In this document: piece by piece, positions 22,939 through 33,639 of the stretch | Layout: each line of letters starts with the position of its first letter | Position numbering within the stretch: position 1 is the first letter of the stretch | Notes under the pieces: generated by a model | Databases searched by the model: none | Told to the model about the DNA's origin: nothing | Seen by the model: only the letters and a program-made list of their open reading frames with translations | DNA from: Diploscapter coronatus | Taxonomy: Eukaryota; Nematoda; Chromadorea; Rhabditida; Rhabditidae | Reading direction: 5' to 3' | DNA length: 64,000 bases | Assembly (NCBI GenBank): GCA_964036155.1 | Contig: OZ038423.1 | Span: forward strand, 32,255,249 to 32,319,248 | Translations under genes and position numbers: made by a program

Positions 22939-25900
22939 CTAAATTTGGCTTTTCTCTGGCAAGATGGGCGGCACAGTGGGAAGCTGTCGGTAGCCTTGCG
23001 AGGTCGGTTTTTTGGTCCGGAAAGTCACATAGGTGTAGAGAATGCTGCCCGCCACACTGAAGTCCCCAAGATTTTTTTGCCATAATTTTTGCACATTTTC
23101 AGAGTTCCGTTTTTACCTGATGTTGATGCCGACGAAATTCGTCCACTGGAATACATAGTCGCCGCTAGAGAACATTCCGACATATGTTACAAAGAGGTTC
23201 TGAAGTTTTATGGATCAAAAAATTTCTAATTTTTAGAGGATAAAATAATCAAGATTCAGATAATTTCAGTACTTCTACCTCAAAATCTCTACAATTCTCA
23301 ACAAACTCACAGAATTTGAAAAAATGCAGCGCAAGTTCAAAAACTCACTTCACGAAATAAAAACTGAAAAAAAAGTTTGCAGCGAGAATCCGAGAATGTC
23401 CCTAACCTGCGCTTAAAATTTTGAGCTTTTCACATTTTCACCTCTAATTTTTCTCACGATCCTACAAGTCTCATCCTTTGAAAACAGCGAGGAGTACAAA
23501 ATAGTAAAGGCAAACGAGAGACAACGACAGCTCTTTTCGCCTGTCCACAGTTTGGATAAATGAAGAATGCTCCCAAAGGATAAGGATTGTAAGGCCATGC
23601 TGCTCTTCGTGAGTTTGAGACCGTGTTACTTGGTTAATCCGAACGCACCTTGATGGGTCCGACGCATGTCGTGGTGAGTGCCGAGTTGTGGTGCGTGCAA
23701 AGGACGAGCGAGTAGTTGAGCACGAAGCCGCACACGCATGAGATGAAGAAGCATACCCACACCGGCGTCGTCATGTCGTCGCTCAGCACGAATTTCATTG
23801 TCTGCAATTTTTGTTTGTAATTTTAATTTCACCGTTTTATTTTCCCAAAATGCTAGAATTTCAATTTGTTCTTTAGTTTACAAGAAATTTCTTTTGCCTT
23901 TCACTTATTCAGAATTTATGCCCAGCTCTGATTCAGACTTCTCGAAATTCGACCCGCAGAAAATAGCGTCATATCGAGAGAAAAAGATCATGTCTTCTTT
24001 ATCTCTTTCTCAAAAAGATGCACTATTTTTTCTGCGGATTGAGTTTTGAGAAGTCTACTCTGATCATTCACTCGAACCTTTTGAACATCTCCAGTGTAAA
24101 TGGCGAAAAAGAGTGCAGGCAGCGACATGAACAAGCAATTGTAGAACATCAGGCCGTACTTGCCGAGATCCTGAAATTTCAATTATTCAGCTGGGAATTC
24201 TTCTGAAATTTTGGACAGCATATGGTATGCAAACATGTCAATTAGCAGAAAAGGCTGATTTTTCACATTTTTACAAGTCTGCATGTCATGTTTTTCTCAG
24301 TTTGGATGTTTATTTTATTTCGAAAAGTGTATGATATGGACATTTCGAAATGCAGGGAGAATTAGATAGCTTTTCTCAAAATTGTATATCATGTTCCCCG
24401 AGTTTTTTTTTATTTCTGCACCTTAGCCTCCAATTTCTGTTTGGTGACGACCCCCAAAGCGGCAGTGCAGACGTCGTTGACGAAGATCATGACGTAGCCG
24501 TACAGATAGAATGTGATGTCGTAGAAGGCGGCCACCATCGAACCGAGGATCATCAGGCCCACAGAAATGCGCACTGCTCGTGACGCTTTCACTCTGGAAT
24601 TTAAAAAATTCGATCTTTTTTCTATTTCAATTTTTGATCATACTCCTCCAAATTGCGACCCGAAACCCGCCCTGCAGAAGAAAGTGTCATTTGAGGGGAT
24701 AAAGAGCACGTTTTCTTTGCTATCTTTCGGAAAGACTAGCTATTTTTTAATTTGGGTCAAATAGCAATCCGCAACATTGCAAGTGTTTTGATTTCTTTGA
24801 ATTTGAATGGTTACCCTAAAATGTAGTACTCGAGAATCATCGTCATCAGTATCGAGAATCGACGCAGCACGGTGAACATTGGCAGGCTAAAACATTCGTT
24901 GAATTATTCCCTTCCCAGTTTCTTTTATCTTTAATTCTTTTCAGAAATGTAAATTTCAAAAATTACTCATCTTCGATATGTCGATCTCTCGAATTTTCAG
25001 AGATGCTCTTTAGATTGTGCAAATAAAGAATATTTCATTTCAACAGAGAATCCGAGAGATAAAGATCCAGGAAGAGATAGGGATATTTGAAACAGGACAT
25101 TTTGAAAAATCCGAAATCAGAATTTCAAATAACCCTGGTGTGAAGAGCCCAATGTCTTTCGTACATAATGGGCAGACAATCTGGAAACAGCATGACGAGG
25201 CATGTGAAATGCTTTGCCTCATTGTCCATACAATGCCACACGCCTTAGTTTCATGCACGTCGTGAGGTTTTCAGATTGCCAAATGAGTAGTGTATATTTT
25301 ATAGAGCCTGTTATGCTCAACACTCACATCCACTTTCTTCACAGGACACTGATTGTGCAGAAAATGAGTGTGAAATACAAGAGGCTGTTTGACACTCAGA
25401 CGTTTTAAATTTTTACACTCGCGTGAGCAAGAGTGTCTAATCGAGAGGAGAAAAGAGCATTTCTTCTTTGTCTCTAGAAAAGACGTATTATTTCGTTCAT
25501 GCGGATGCTCCCGCAAGTTAAAAATGTAAAGACTATTGCACTGTACTTGATCATTTGAGTGCCGCCCAGACCGGAGACGAGGTTTAGGAAGTAGAGCAGA
25601 GGGAGTGGGTTGATCTTGCGAGGAATGGAGGAGTCGAGCGAGGGAAACGAGATGAGACCGAGCAGACGAGCCACGTACAGAATGAGCACTGTCGCTGCCA
25701 TCTGACCGAACGCCACGCACAGAAACGACGGAAATCTGAAAACAGCAGTCACTGGTCTTCTTCAAAATCGCAAAGGAATTCTACACAATTCACTCGTGTG
25801 AAGAGAAGTGAGCAAAATTGAGAATTCCTCTTTGGAACATTGGAATTTTGAAGAAGTCATTCCAAAAATTCGAGAAGAAACAGTTTAGTTTGAAGAGCAA

Positions 25901-26458
25901 AGTCATGTTCTTCTCTTCTACACGAAATTCTTTTTGTAAGTCTGCAAGTCTTCTCTAAAATTGCCATCTTCTGCCAAACTTACTTGAAATTAGTGAGGAG
26001 GATTTTGTTGACGAACACAACGAGAATCGATGTGAGCCCGTAGAACACGGCAGAGCCGACCCGCTTCCATAGCGAGGCTTCGGATGCCTGAATTTGCATG
26101 ATGATTAGATGAGTTGAGACTGATTTTTGGAAAGATACTGATAGTGCGGTTCTTTGCGATGCGATATAATGAATTGCACTGCATTTGAATGCAGAGATCT
26201 GCTTGCAGTGCGGAATTTTTTTTGCGCTTTTAACATCCCCCGAGCTGGTTGATGGTTTTTAAACAGGAACGTTCCCAACTGCACCGCATAGCAAATTCTG
26301 CAGTTCAAGGCAGTTACGAGCATTCCTGCTGCAGGAGAAATGTTCCGGAATTAGTCCCAAGTCCCGAAAATTTTCAGGAAATTCCCAAGTGAAGAATGCA
26401 TATGGAAAATCTTTGGGAACATTCCTCCAAGTTTCCAGTCAAATTCCCGCACCGTCAT
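22939..26458 (-). CDS. sqv-7: SLC35D-type nucleotide-sugar transporter, SQV-7-like
   Basis: About 330 residues from nine coding exons. Golgi or ER antiporter family; C. elegans SQV-7 moves UDP-glucuronate, UDP-GalNAc and UDP-Gal for glycosaminoglycan synthesis. Multi-pass hydrophobic core with family blocks in order: [120 protein letters not shown] and [15 protein letters not shown], ending ILPEKSQI. Start chosen at ATG 26458 (MT|ASEASLW). The frame stays open about 45 codons upstream to an acceptor near 26581 (Gln/Arg/Ser-rich), so a longer N-terminus is possible. The intron between GGTQMI and NLPMF is about 640 nt; introns carry three transposon-like repeats. Confidence 0.9.
23456..23602. 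repeat. Dispersed repeat R2, copy 1 (intron of the transporter gene)
   Basis: About 147 bp, starting cgatcctacaa and containing ctttgaaaacag, tgtccacagtt and ataagg...taaggcc, shared in the same order and orientation with 27034-27166. The copies differ by substitutions and small indels, so they are old. Confidence 0.75.
23936..24055. repeat. MITE-like inverted-repeat element, copy A (intron)
   Basis: A 120-bp element with terminal inverted repeats. The left end is GACTTCTCGAAATTCGACCC and the right end, reverse-complemented, is GACTTCTCAAAACTCAATCC; both continue into GCAGAAAA. The middle contains atcgagagaaaaagatcatg and tcttctttatctctttctc. It lies in an intron between coding exons of the transporter gene and shares ends with copy B. 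Confidence 0.85.
24650..24760. repeat. MITE-like element, degenerate copy C (intron)
   Basis: Internal sequence ctgcagaagaaagtgtcatt followed by ggataaagagcac, ttttctttg, tatctttc and ctatttttt follows the same order as copy A. The ends are eroded and the boundaries approximate. Confidence 0.55.
25434..25510. repeat. MITE-like element, degenerate copy D (intron)
   Basis: gtctaatcgagaggagaaaa, then gagcatttcttctttgtctc and a terminal atgcgg align with the interior of copy A. Ends not clear. Confidence 0.6.
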
Positions 26459-26820
26459 TTCAGAATCGTCCTCGGCGACGTTGCTCGACGTGCGGCCTCC
26501 AGAATCCCTCGACTGCTGTTGCTGTTCTTGGTCCCTCCCGATTTGGTGCACGCCTGCAGCGGTCGTCGTCCTGTCGCGTCGCCTGCAATCAGCGATTTTC
26601 AAAATTATCGACAAAGACGTGGCATTTCGAGAAGAAAGTTAACGAGCGTGTCATCGTCGTGAATTCAGAAGCGACTCAAAACAGGGAAGTGGAGAATTCA
26701 AGAAATTCAACAGAAATTCGGGAGCGAATATGGAAATCAGAAGCAGCCGAAGGAAAATGCGAACAAGAAAATGAATCGGGACGCGTAAACAAACGCGCAT
26801 GCAGCGGATTTTGGAAGGGC

Positions 26821-26923
26821 TGTAGGTACTTTGTTACCACGAGTGAGTACATTGCTACCAAACGCTATTCTCCCTTCTCTTCTTATCCTACACTATTTCT
26901 GCTTTGGTGGCAAAGTACCTACA
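26821..26923. repeat. Inverted repeat / hairpin-forming element
   Basis: tgtaggtactttgttacc (26821-26838) pairs with ggtggcaaagtacctaca (26906-26923) with two mismatches, around a 67-nt spacer. Could be a small foldback element. Confidence 0.75.
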
Positions 26924-27033
26924 CCCCTTAGTTACACTCGTGTGGACATTTTAAGAGCAAATTTACACAATGTTGAGTGCGATTCGGGGAACCGTTTGCG
27001 CTCCCTAGATGTAATGAAAATGTTCGTTTGGCG

Positions 27034-27166
27034 CGATCCTACAAACCCTGTTCTTTGAAAACAGTGAGGCGAGTAATAAATTAAAGACCAAACAGTTCTT
27101 TCTCTTGTCCACAGTTAAGGTAAATGCAGGGCGTTCCCAACAGATAAGGTTTTTAAGGCCGTGTTG
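27034..27166. repeat. Dispersed repeat R2, copy 2
   Basis: Same orientation as 23456-23602. Shares gcgatcctacaa, ctttgaaaacag, tgtccacagtt, ataagg and ttaaggcc(g/a)tg blocks in order. Confidence 0.75.
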
Positions 27167-28140
27167 GGGAATGAAAAAGCTATGTTTTGATTTGAAATGA
27201 ATTGCTGGCATTATGTGTTTTGTCAACGCTGGAATTCGATAAAGCAATTTGATAGACGAAAAGCAATTGGAAAGGAATTCTCGCAACATAAAAATAGGCA
27301 TTTTATGAGACATGAGCGCCCACGTGAATAACTTGAGTAGTGGAGAGATGACTATCACAAGTTTTGAGACTCGAAAAGTGGAAAGTCAGTTTACGAGAAA
27401 GGAAAGGAAACGGAGTGGGAAGAATTAGCACAAGTTGATTGTAAAAGGATTAGCACTGACAAAAATGTTCGGAGATTGGCTGGTTTGTTCAAGGATCTCA
27501 GAATCTGATACATGAAGGATAAAAATTAGTCGGGAAGGAAATCCTGAAGTGATAAAATTATCAGATCAAGTTGGTCTCGCGACTTACTGATTGGGTGAAA
27601 GCTGAAATTTGGAACTCTTATGTTTATCATTACCTGAACTTTTCATCACTATGCTTCAAGATCGATATATTCGAGGAACATAACAATATGTTGACTATGC
27701 TCATGAACTGTACGTAGTCTTCAACTTTTAGCTTTTGTTCGTATGCATGGCTTTTCAACTATAGCCACTTCTGAAAGCGATCTCGATGTTTGTTTGTGAG
27801 GAGAGTAGTTTCATTTGCTTCGACTTTTCCGGCTTCAAATCAGTCAAAGAGTTGCGTTATCAGGTCCAATTTCTTCCTGATAGCAAAGACCCGTTGTCCT
27901 TCTTCCTGCACAAGCGGACTTTTCAGTTTGGCAATCGGTTTAATCCGCTTAGAAGGTAGAAGAAAAAAGAAGACGGCTGACGTTTTCGTGCAGTCATTTA
28001 AATATGAGCTGCTACCAGACGCACGCACGCTATTCTTCAATTTTTACCTCAAATTTAATTTGATCTAGAAACTGTATATTTGTTTTTTTCAAATCCAATT
28101 TTAATTGGCTAAAAACTTGAGATAGATTGGATTTCAGAAA

Positions 28141-28800
28141 ATGAAGAATCTCTGCATCGCAATCGTCGTTGCTTTTCTTGCCTTCTACGCAACTGCGGTT
28201 AGTTGGAGTTTTTGAAAAGTTGAGAAAATTTAAACATTGCACAACTTTTAGCAGCGACAGCCTTTGGACGGCTGCCAGACATGCGAATGGCTGATGGCCA
28301 TGGCACGATGGCATTTCAATAACAACGTCACAGATGAGAACGCTCTCAAGACTCAGGTTCGTTAGCTAGTTTTAGCTAATTGACCAACTAACTCTAATTA
28401 AATTTAGTTGATCATCGAATGCCAGCATCTGCATGGAGGATCTGCTGAAGTGCAGCAATGCATTCAGATCGTCAACAATAACATCGACAAGATTTATTCG
28501 GTTTGTGTGTTGAAATTTGTTTATCTTTCATCTCATGAACCTACATATTTTCGAAATTGATCTTTTGCAATTCTGCTGGTCGTGAAAGACTTGTAATTTT
28601 AGGATCTGCAAGCTGGCGACCGAGACGGTCAGACATGCTACGACATTGGCGAGTGCACCTCTCCTTCCGGCGAGACCTTCCCCCACTTCACTGGCACTTT
28701 CCCCACTAGAGAAGCTCAAGTTCCAAAGTATTTTTCATTTTTCTTAATTTTTCAACTTTTCAAATTCAGACGATTCAAGAGACACGTCAAACAACACTAG
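28141..28800 (+). CDS. Saposin-domain (SapB, caenopore-like) secreted protein
   Basis: Five exons encode about 135 residues. Signal peptide MKNLCIAIVVAFLAFYATA is followed by a six-cysteine saposin-B pattern: DGCQTCEWLMAMARWHFNN, IIECQHLHGGSAEVQQCIQI, then QTCYDIGECTSPSG, with a short Lys/His tail (KRFKRHVKQH). SapB domains bind lipids; nematode members include pore-forming antimicrobial caenopores and lipid carriers, and I cannot tell which this is. NVT gives a possible N-glycosylation site. ATG 28141 is two bases after ggatttcag, suggesting trans-splicing. The third and fourth introns split the domain as usual for short-intron nematode genes. Confidence 0.9.
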
Positions 28801-28851
28801 AACTTCATTCGTTTTCTTGTTCAAAAACTCATTTCGACTAATAATTACTGT

Positions 28852-28857
28852 AATAAA
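28852..28857 (+). promoter_or_regulatory. AATAAA polyadenylation signal for the saposin gene
   Basis: AATAAA 51 nt downstream of the TAG stop. Confidence 0.65.
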
Positions 28858-29243
28858 TTCTGTGCTTTATTATCTTGCACATTTTTGTTGATGTAGAAAA
28901 ATTTCTACACAACAAGCAAAACTGATAACACTCGGAAGGCAAAATTTACCTAGCCATTTTTTAGCTCGCTTTACATGCTAAAAATTCTCTTCCTATATTC
29001 TTCTTGTTTGTCGTCCCCCTGTGGTGTTGCACAAAAATCCTGAACTTTAAACCAATCGAATAGTCGTTTTTCTCGTTGGCTGTCGCATATGATACACCCG
29101 GTGATTATCCCCGCTTTATCTCAGGCGAGATTCAATATCACCGTCGAGAACATACACGGTCAGACAAGAGAATTGGCTGCGATTTAGGGAATTTAGTGAA
29201 TTTTACAAATTGAAATGACATTGACAATAACAAAACACAAACT

Positions 29244-29308
29244 CGTGAAAATTTCGCGTATTTATCATCAAATAAATACATTTCTAAAATCAATACGAAA
29301 TTTTCACG
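29244..29308. repeat. Short inverted repeat, potential hairpin
   Basis: cgtgaaaatttcgcgtatt pairs with aatacgaaattttcacg across about 30 nt, with a two-base bulge only. Confidence 0.8.
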
Positions 29309-32300
29309 ATGCTAAATGTAACAATTTGGGCCGAAACCTCGAGAGCTGAATGTTCTCTAGTCATATGCGCAGACTTTAGCGATCTCTACGACTTAGGAGG
29401 ACATCCAGATTCGAAGCCGACATTTTAGGGGATTTAACACACAAATATTCGAAAATATCCCGGGACAGCAAGTAGACTGTGATATGGCACGGGAATCGCA
29501 CATCGACAGCTCTTACCATCCCGTGATACTTTCCACGGGAGTCTGCTACCGAATATAAAATATAGCTAGATGTTGAATTGATAGGCGAATTTGGAATTAG
29601 GATAATTCGACTAGTCCTAACGCATTCGATGGATGATTCCCGGTGAAGAGACTTGAAACCCAAGTCTCGTGAACTCCACCAGGGCGTCAACCACCGAATG
29701 AATTCAGGAGTTTTAGAAATCTCAGCGAGTTTAGAAAACTTAGGAATTCAGGATTATTTTTAGAAGTTCTAGAAAATCAGAATAGTAGAAGATTTCGAAG
29801 AGTGGGCTAAGCGAAGTGACCACGTTCTATTCTGTGCTCGCCTTATATAGTCGGGGGAGCAAGTGGGATGGCGAGCCAGTGGCAGTGAGAGTGGGATGGG
29901 GGAAAGTAATAGTGATCCTCTGCAAGTTGACCGAGTGAGAGGGAATCTGCCCACTGGGCATCAACTCACTCGGCCACCATGCTTTTGGCAGGAGTTAGGA
30001 GAGAAATACGGTGGTCAGGTCAGGCAGAACAAAGACAGAGCCGATCTAAGGGAGATGCCCAGAAGCAATCACCCCACTCAATGGAGAAGAGAAAGTCCAA
30101 ATCCGAGAGATTAAAACAATGGAATCGAGCGAGAGGAAATTTGGGAGTTCCAAAGACTTTCTAGGAAATAAGACAATTAGAAAATATTCATTTCAATTAA
30201 AATTTCACTAGAAGTTTGCCGACTATTTCCCACTAATCAGATGCTTACATCAAGTCAATGCTCCTTAATTTCACTACCATTTTCATTATTTGAACAAGTC
30301 TAGAAGGTAAAATTCCGATTTCGAAATTTAAAATTCAATTCTATCCAAAGTCCCCAATTCGAAACATTTGACCGTTGGCTTTTCTTGGAAAACCGTTCAA
30401 AGAAATCGATAAGCGTGCGCGTTCGCAAGAATTCTCAATGATTCGGTGACTCGATGAAATGTGCTGCTGGTGCTGATGCGAGACAAGATATAACCAACAA
30501 ACGGGCAAAAACAGGACCGATGCAAGGGGAAGGGAATTGGGAAATCAGACACTGGGAGGGAGAAAGTACAAGTACGATCATCTTAAGAAAGTGCAAAGAT
30601 GGATGGATGGAGAAGCCTGCAAAAGAACTACATGTGACGGAAGTCAGCTAGAGAACTATATTGACCCTAATCACCTTATCAGTCAAGAGAGTAGATCGAT
30701 CAATTATCATCATCTTCCTGTCGAATCAGAAAAAAATATGTTTTGCTAGTTGTCAACATTATTGAATTGAAGTCTGGGCGTATTTTTCATTCAGAATTGG
30801 AGAGCAAAAATGATGCCTAATAGAGAAGTACTTCTTTCGAGAGAACTTTGATAGGATTCATTTTAATCTTTGATAGGATTTTTATCTAAAACTTTGAAAG
30901 AAAGTGCTCATTTCAAATCCTTGCGAATAAAGTACTCACCTCACGGGAGCAATGTATTTGGTTTTAGGAGATAAGTACTTGTAGGATAATTAGAGAAAAG
31001 CTAGGGACGCGAGTGCTGAGCCAAGGGCAAAGGCGTTAGCAGTCGTCTATTTGAATTCGAATTTTCCCGCGAAAACCGCGCAATGGCATTAGAAAAAGAG
31101 ACGAGGAGAGACAGTTATGTTTGGGAGCGAAAGGATTGGAAAAAAGGAGAAGTAAAGGCGATGCGATCTAATCAAAAAACGCGATATCCAATTGCAAAAA
31201 CTTCTAGGAACTTTGAATTTGGATTATTTTTAGTCGGAAAAGATGATTTTTTAAAATGAACTTCTTGAAAAAAAAACACCAAATCTTCAAAATTTTCGAT
31301 AAACATGGGATTTTTTCGAATAAAATTTTAGAAATGAATTCAAAATTAGCTGACCGGTTTAGGTTCTGAATGATGTGTGCTGGATAGACCACAAAATCTG
31401 TCCGTCTTCCCTCCAAAACTGGGCAGATGGTTCGTTTTTGCCCTCGAATTTGGCTCATCTCATGTGAATTTCGCAATCAGTCAGAATAAAAAGGCCCTGC
31501 TTCTATCGAGCTCGTAATTTTACCGTAATCCTTTCGAATGACCAAAAGAGATTAGGGAACAGCAAAAAAGCACAGCACTGGCCAAACCATTCACAAATTA
31601 GTATACGACACGTACCATAAAAAGCTGATGGCAATGGTTATTCTTGGGGATACTCGTAAAATCTATCTTTTCTGTGTTCTTTGGACTTTCGGCTCATTGT
31701 AAAGATCATAGAATTTTTAAAATTTTAGTTGATAAATTTCGGAATTGTTCAAATAATATAGAAACCGCAAGACATCGAGACACGAGATATATGCAAACAA
31801 GCTGAGATAAGATGAAGTAAGGCATCTTTTCCCATTACTATTCCCGTGTTTTGTGTCTCGCTGTTTCCAAGTTGCCGATTTTTTAACAATTAACCGATAT
31901 TTCATACCACACGTCAAAATCTCGAATAAAACATTTTTTGTGGATCTATTTTGGAACTTTTCGAAAATTTTATATCTTTTTCTTTGTCGGATTTTCTGAT
32001 AAAGTAATCGAAATGAATGTGATAATAGATTTGGCACACGGCCAAAAGAGTCTTGGAGTAAACGAGAAGGAAATCACAGAATCGCGACTCGTCAGCAAAA
32101 AGACCAGAAAGGATCAGAGCGAGTCGAACAAATTAAGGCCAGGGACAAATTGGGGGAAGGAAGAAGCAAAGGCAAAGAGATGGAAAAAAAACATCTGAAC
32201 ATAAAATTTTTAAAACGAAGACAAAGATGCAGAGATAAATTGTCAATTGATTGTTTGATTAGTACTATCCCTAATCGTTATCAATGTCGTTTCGAATTTC

Positions 32301-32689
32301 TGCTGATTCAGTTTCTTTTGCAAATATTTTTAGTCTTCATCTGTGTTATTTGTGCTGAATTTTAAATTCATTTGAATTTCTCGATCTCGAGTCTAAATTC
32401 CGTTTTTCTTTCGATTCCTTTCAAATCGTAAATATTCGTAATTGTAAAGGATGGGGGAGAAATGGGGTTGGAATTTGCGCGGTCCAAAAAGGGGAAATTC
32501 GCGCGCGTTAGTTTGCGAGCCAGCGGCACAAAAATTTCTAAACGTGCCGCAGCGCAGCGCCCGTCTTCTTCTTCGTCTTTGAAATTTTTTCGTTGTCGCA
32601 CCATTTTTCGTCCCTTCGCGATCTAACATTTTACCCGGTACGACCTTGCGTATTTTTGCGAAGAGCGAGAAAGAGAGAGACGACGACTA

Positions 32690-33150
32690 TAGACTATTTC
32701 TCTCTGTTTCTGTCTGGGCTCTCCATGATTTGTCCACTGCCTGGGATTCGAGTTGTTATGTTTTCGCGCCTTTTGCGCGTCTACGTTCTCTTTCTTTGCC
32801 TCGATCTTTCGTCTATCAGTCCTTCACATCTCCTTTTTCCTTCTTACTGCATAGAAGAAGAAGAAGAGCGCGCGGGGCACAACCATGATTCGATCGATTT
32901 CAACCACAGTCCCTTGTACTATTTCTCCACTTCTCTGCATCCCTGTCCCAGACTCCTCTACTATTTCTCCTTTCTCTGCTTCTTTTCCCGTACTATTTCC
33001 TGTTCTCCAATTCTATGCCGTCTCTCGGCCAAGGCCATTTGGCTCTGTCTGTCCATCTCTAGGTCCTTTTCCTCTCTTCTTCCATTCCTTTTCTTACCAA
33101 CCATCTTCCCATTTCTCCTCCAGTTCTACTCATCCAAACTATCAATCCTA
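32690..33150 (+). other. Pyrimidine-rich (CT) tract
   Basis: Dense TTTCT/CTCT/CCTT runs on the plus strand. Stop codons are depleted because they need purines, which explains the 222-codon open frame at 32593-33261. Confidence 0.7.
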
Positions 33151-33639
33151 AATATTCAAATCTATCTATCGATATTCCATATTTATGACAATTTTCGGGT
33201 TACTGTAATCTATGCTAATTATATTGCGATAGGTATTTTTCATTGTCTCGTTTTGTGTTAATCTCCCTCCAAACTGAATGTCTCTCTTTGTCGTACGGTA
33301 ACTTTGCAAAGGGATATGACTAGAGATTACATTCAGCCTGGATTGACTGCAGATGATGTTTTCCTTATTTGCGATTTTTGTTTGTTTTGTAACTTTTTGC
33401 TTTAAATTATTATTATCGAGAGACCACTTGACGTCATTTTGTGTAAACTTAGTAGATTATGTGTCAAGTGCTCTCCATTCAGTTCAACTTACAAAGGAGC
33501 TTTCTGATTTCAGTGAACTCCAGAGATTTTCAAGATCAACAACATATTTTGAATAATAACTAGACGCGCGAGGTGCGCAGAGATGAAATGAATAAAAAAA
33601 AAGCATTTAAAGTTAACAATTACCGTCCAATTGAATAAT

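Larger units (their letters stand above)
26459..28140. other. Intergenic, head-to-head transporter / saposin genes
   Basis: Holds the possible 5' exon of the transporter gene (to about 26581), an inverted repeat (26821-26923) and repeat R2 copy 2 (27034-27166). Open frames on both strands opposite the Gln/Arg-rich leader are shadows. The interval just before 28141 ends in ggatttcag, an acceptor adjacent to the saposin ATG. Confidence 0.6.
28801..33639. other. Gene-poor 4.8-kb interval
   Basis: Contains a polyadenylation signal at 28852, a hairpin at 29244-29308, purine-rich stretches (29860-30150) and a pyrimidine-rich tract (32690-33150) that leaves all three plus-strand frames unusually open. 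No open frame shows coding signatures. The right end holds the 3' flank of the minus-strand F-spondin gene. Confidence 0.55.

Noticed and set aside
26389..26931. 180-codon plus-strand open frame
   Set aside because: Antisense to the 5' exon of the SQV-7-like gene and its upstream GC-richer flank; no coding features.
32593..33261. 222-codon plus-strand open frame, the longest outside called genes
   Set aside because: The strand is pyrimidine-rich, so stops are depleted in all three frames. The translation is low-complexity Ser/Phe/Leu with no domain, splice or signal context.
33353..33556. 67-codon plus-strand frame with leader-like N-terminus
   Set aside because: Hydrophobic start only; no conserved cysteines, no splice context, adjacent to the 3' end of F-spondin.
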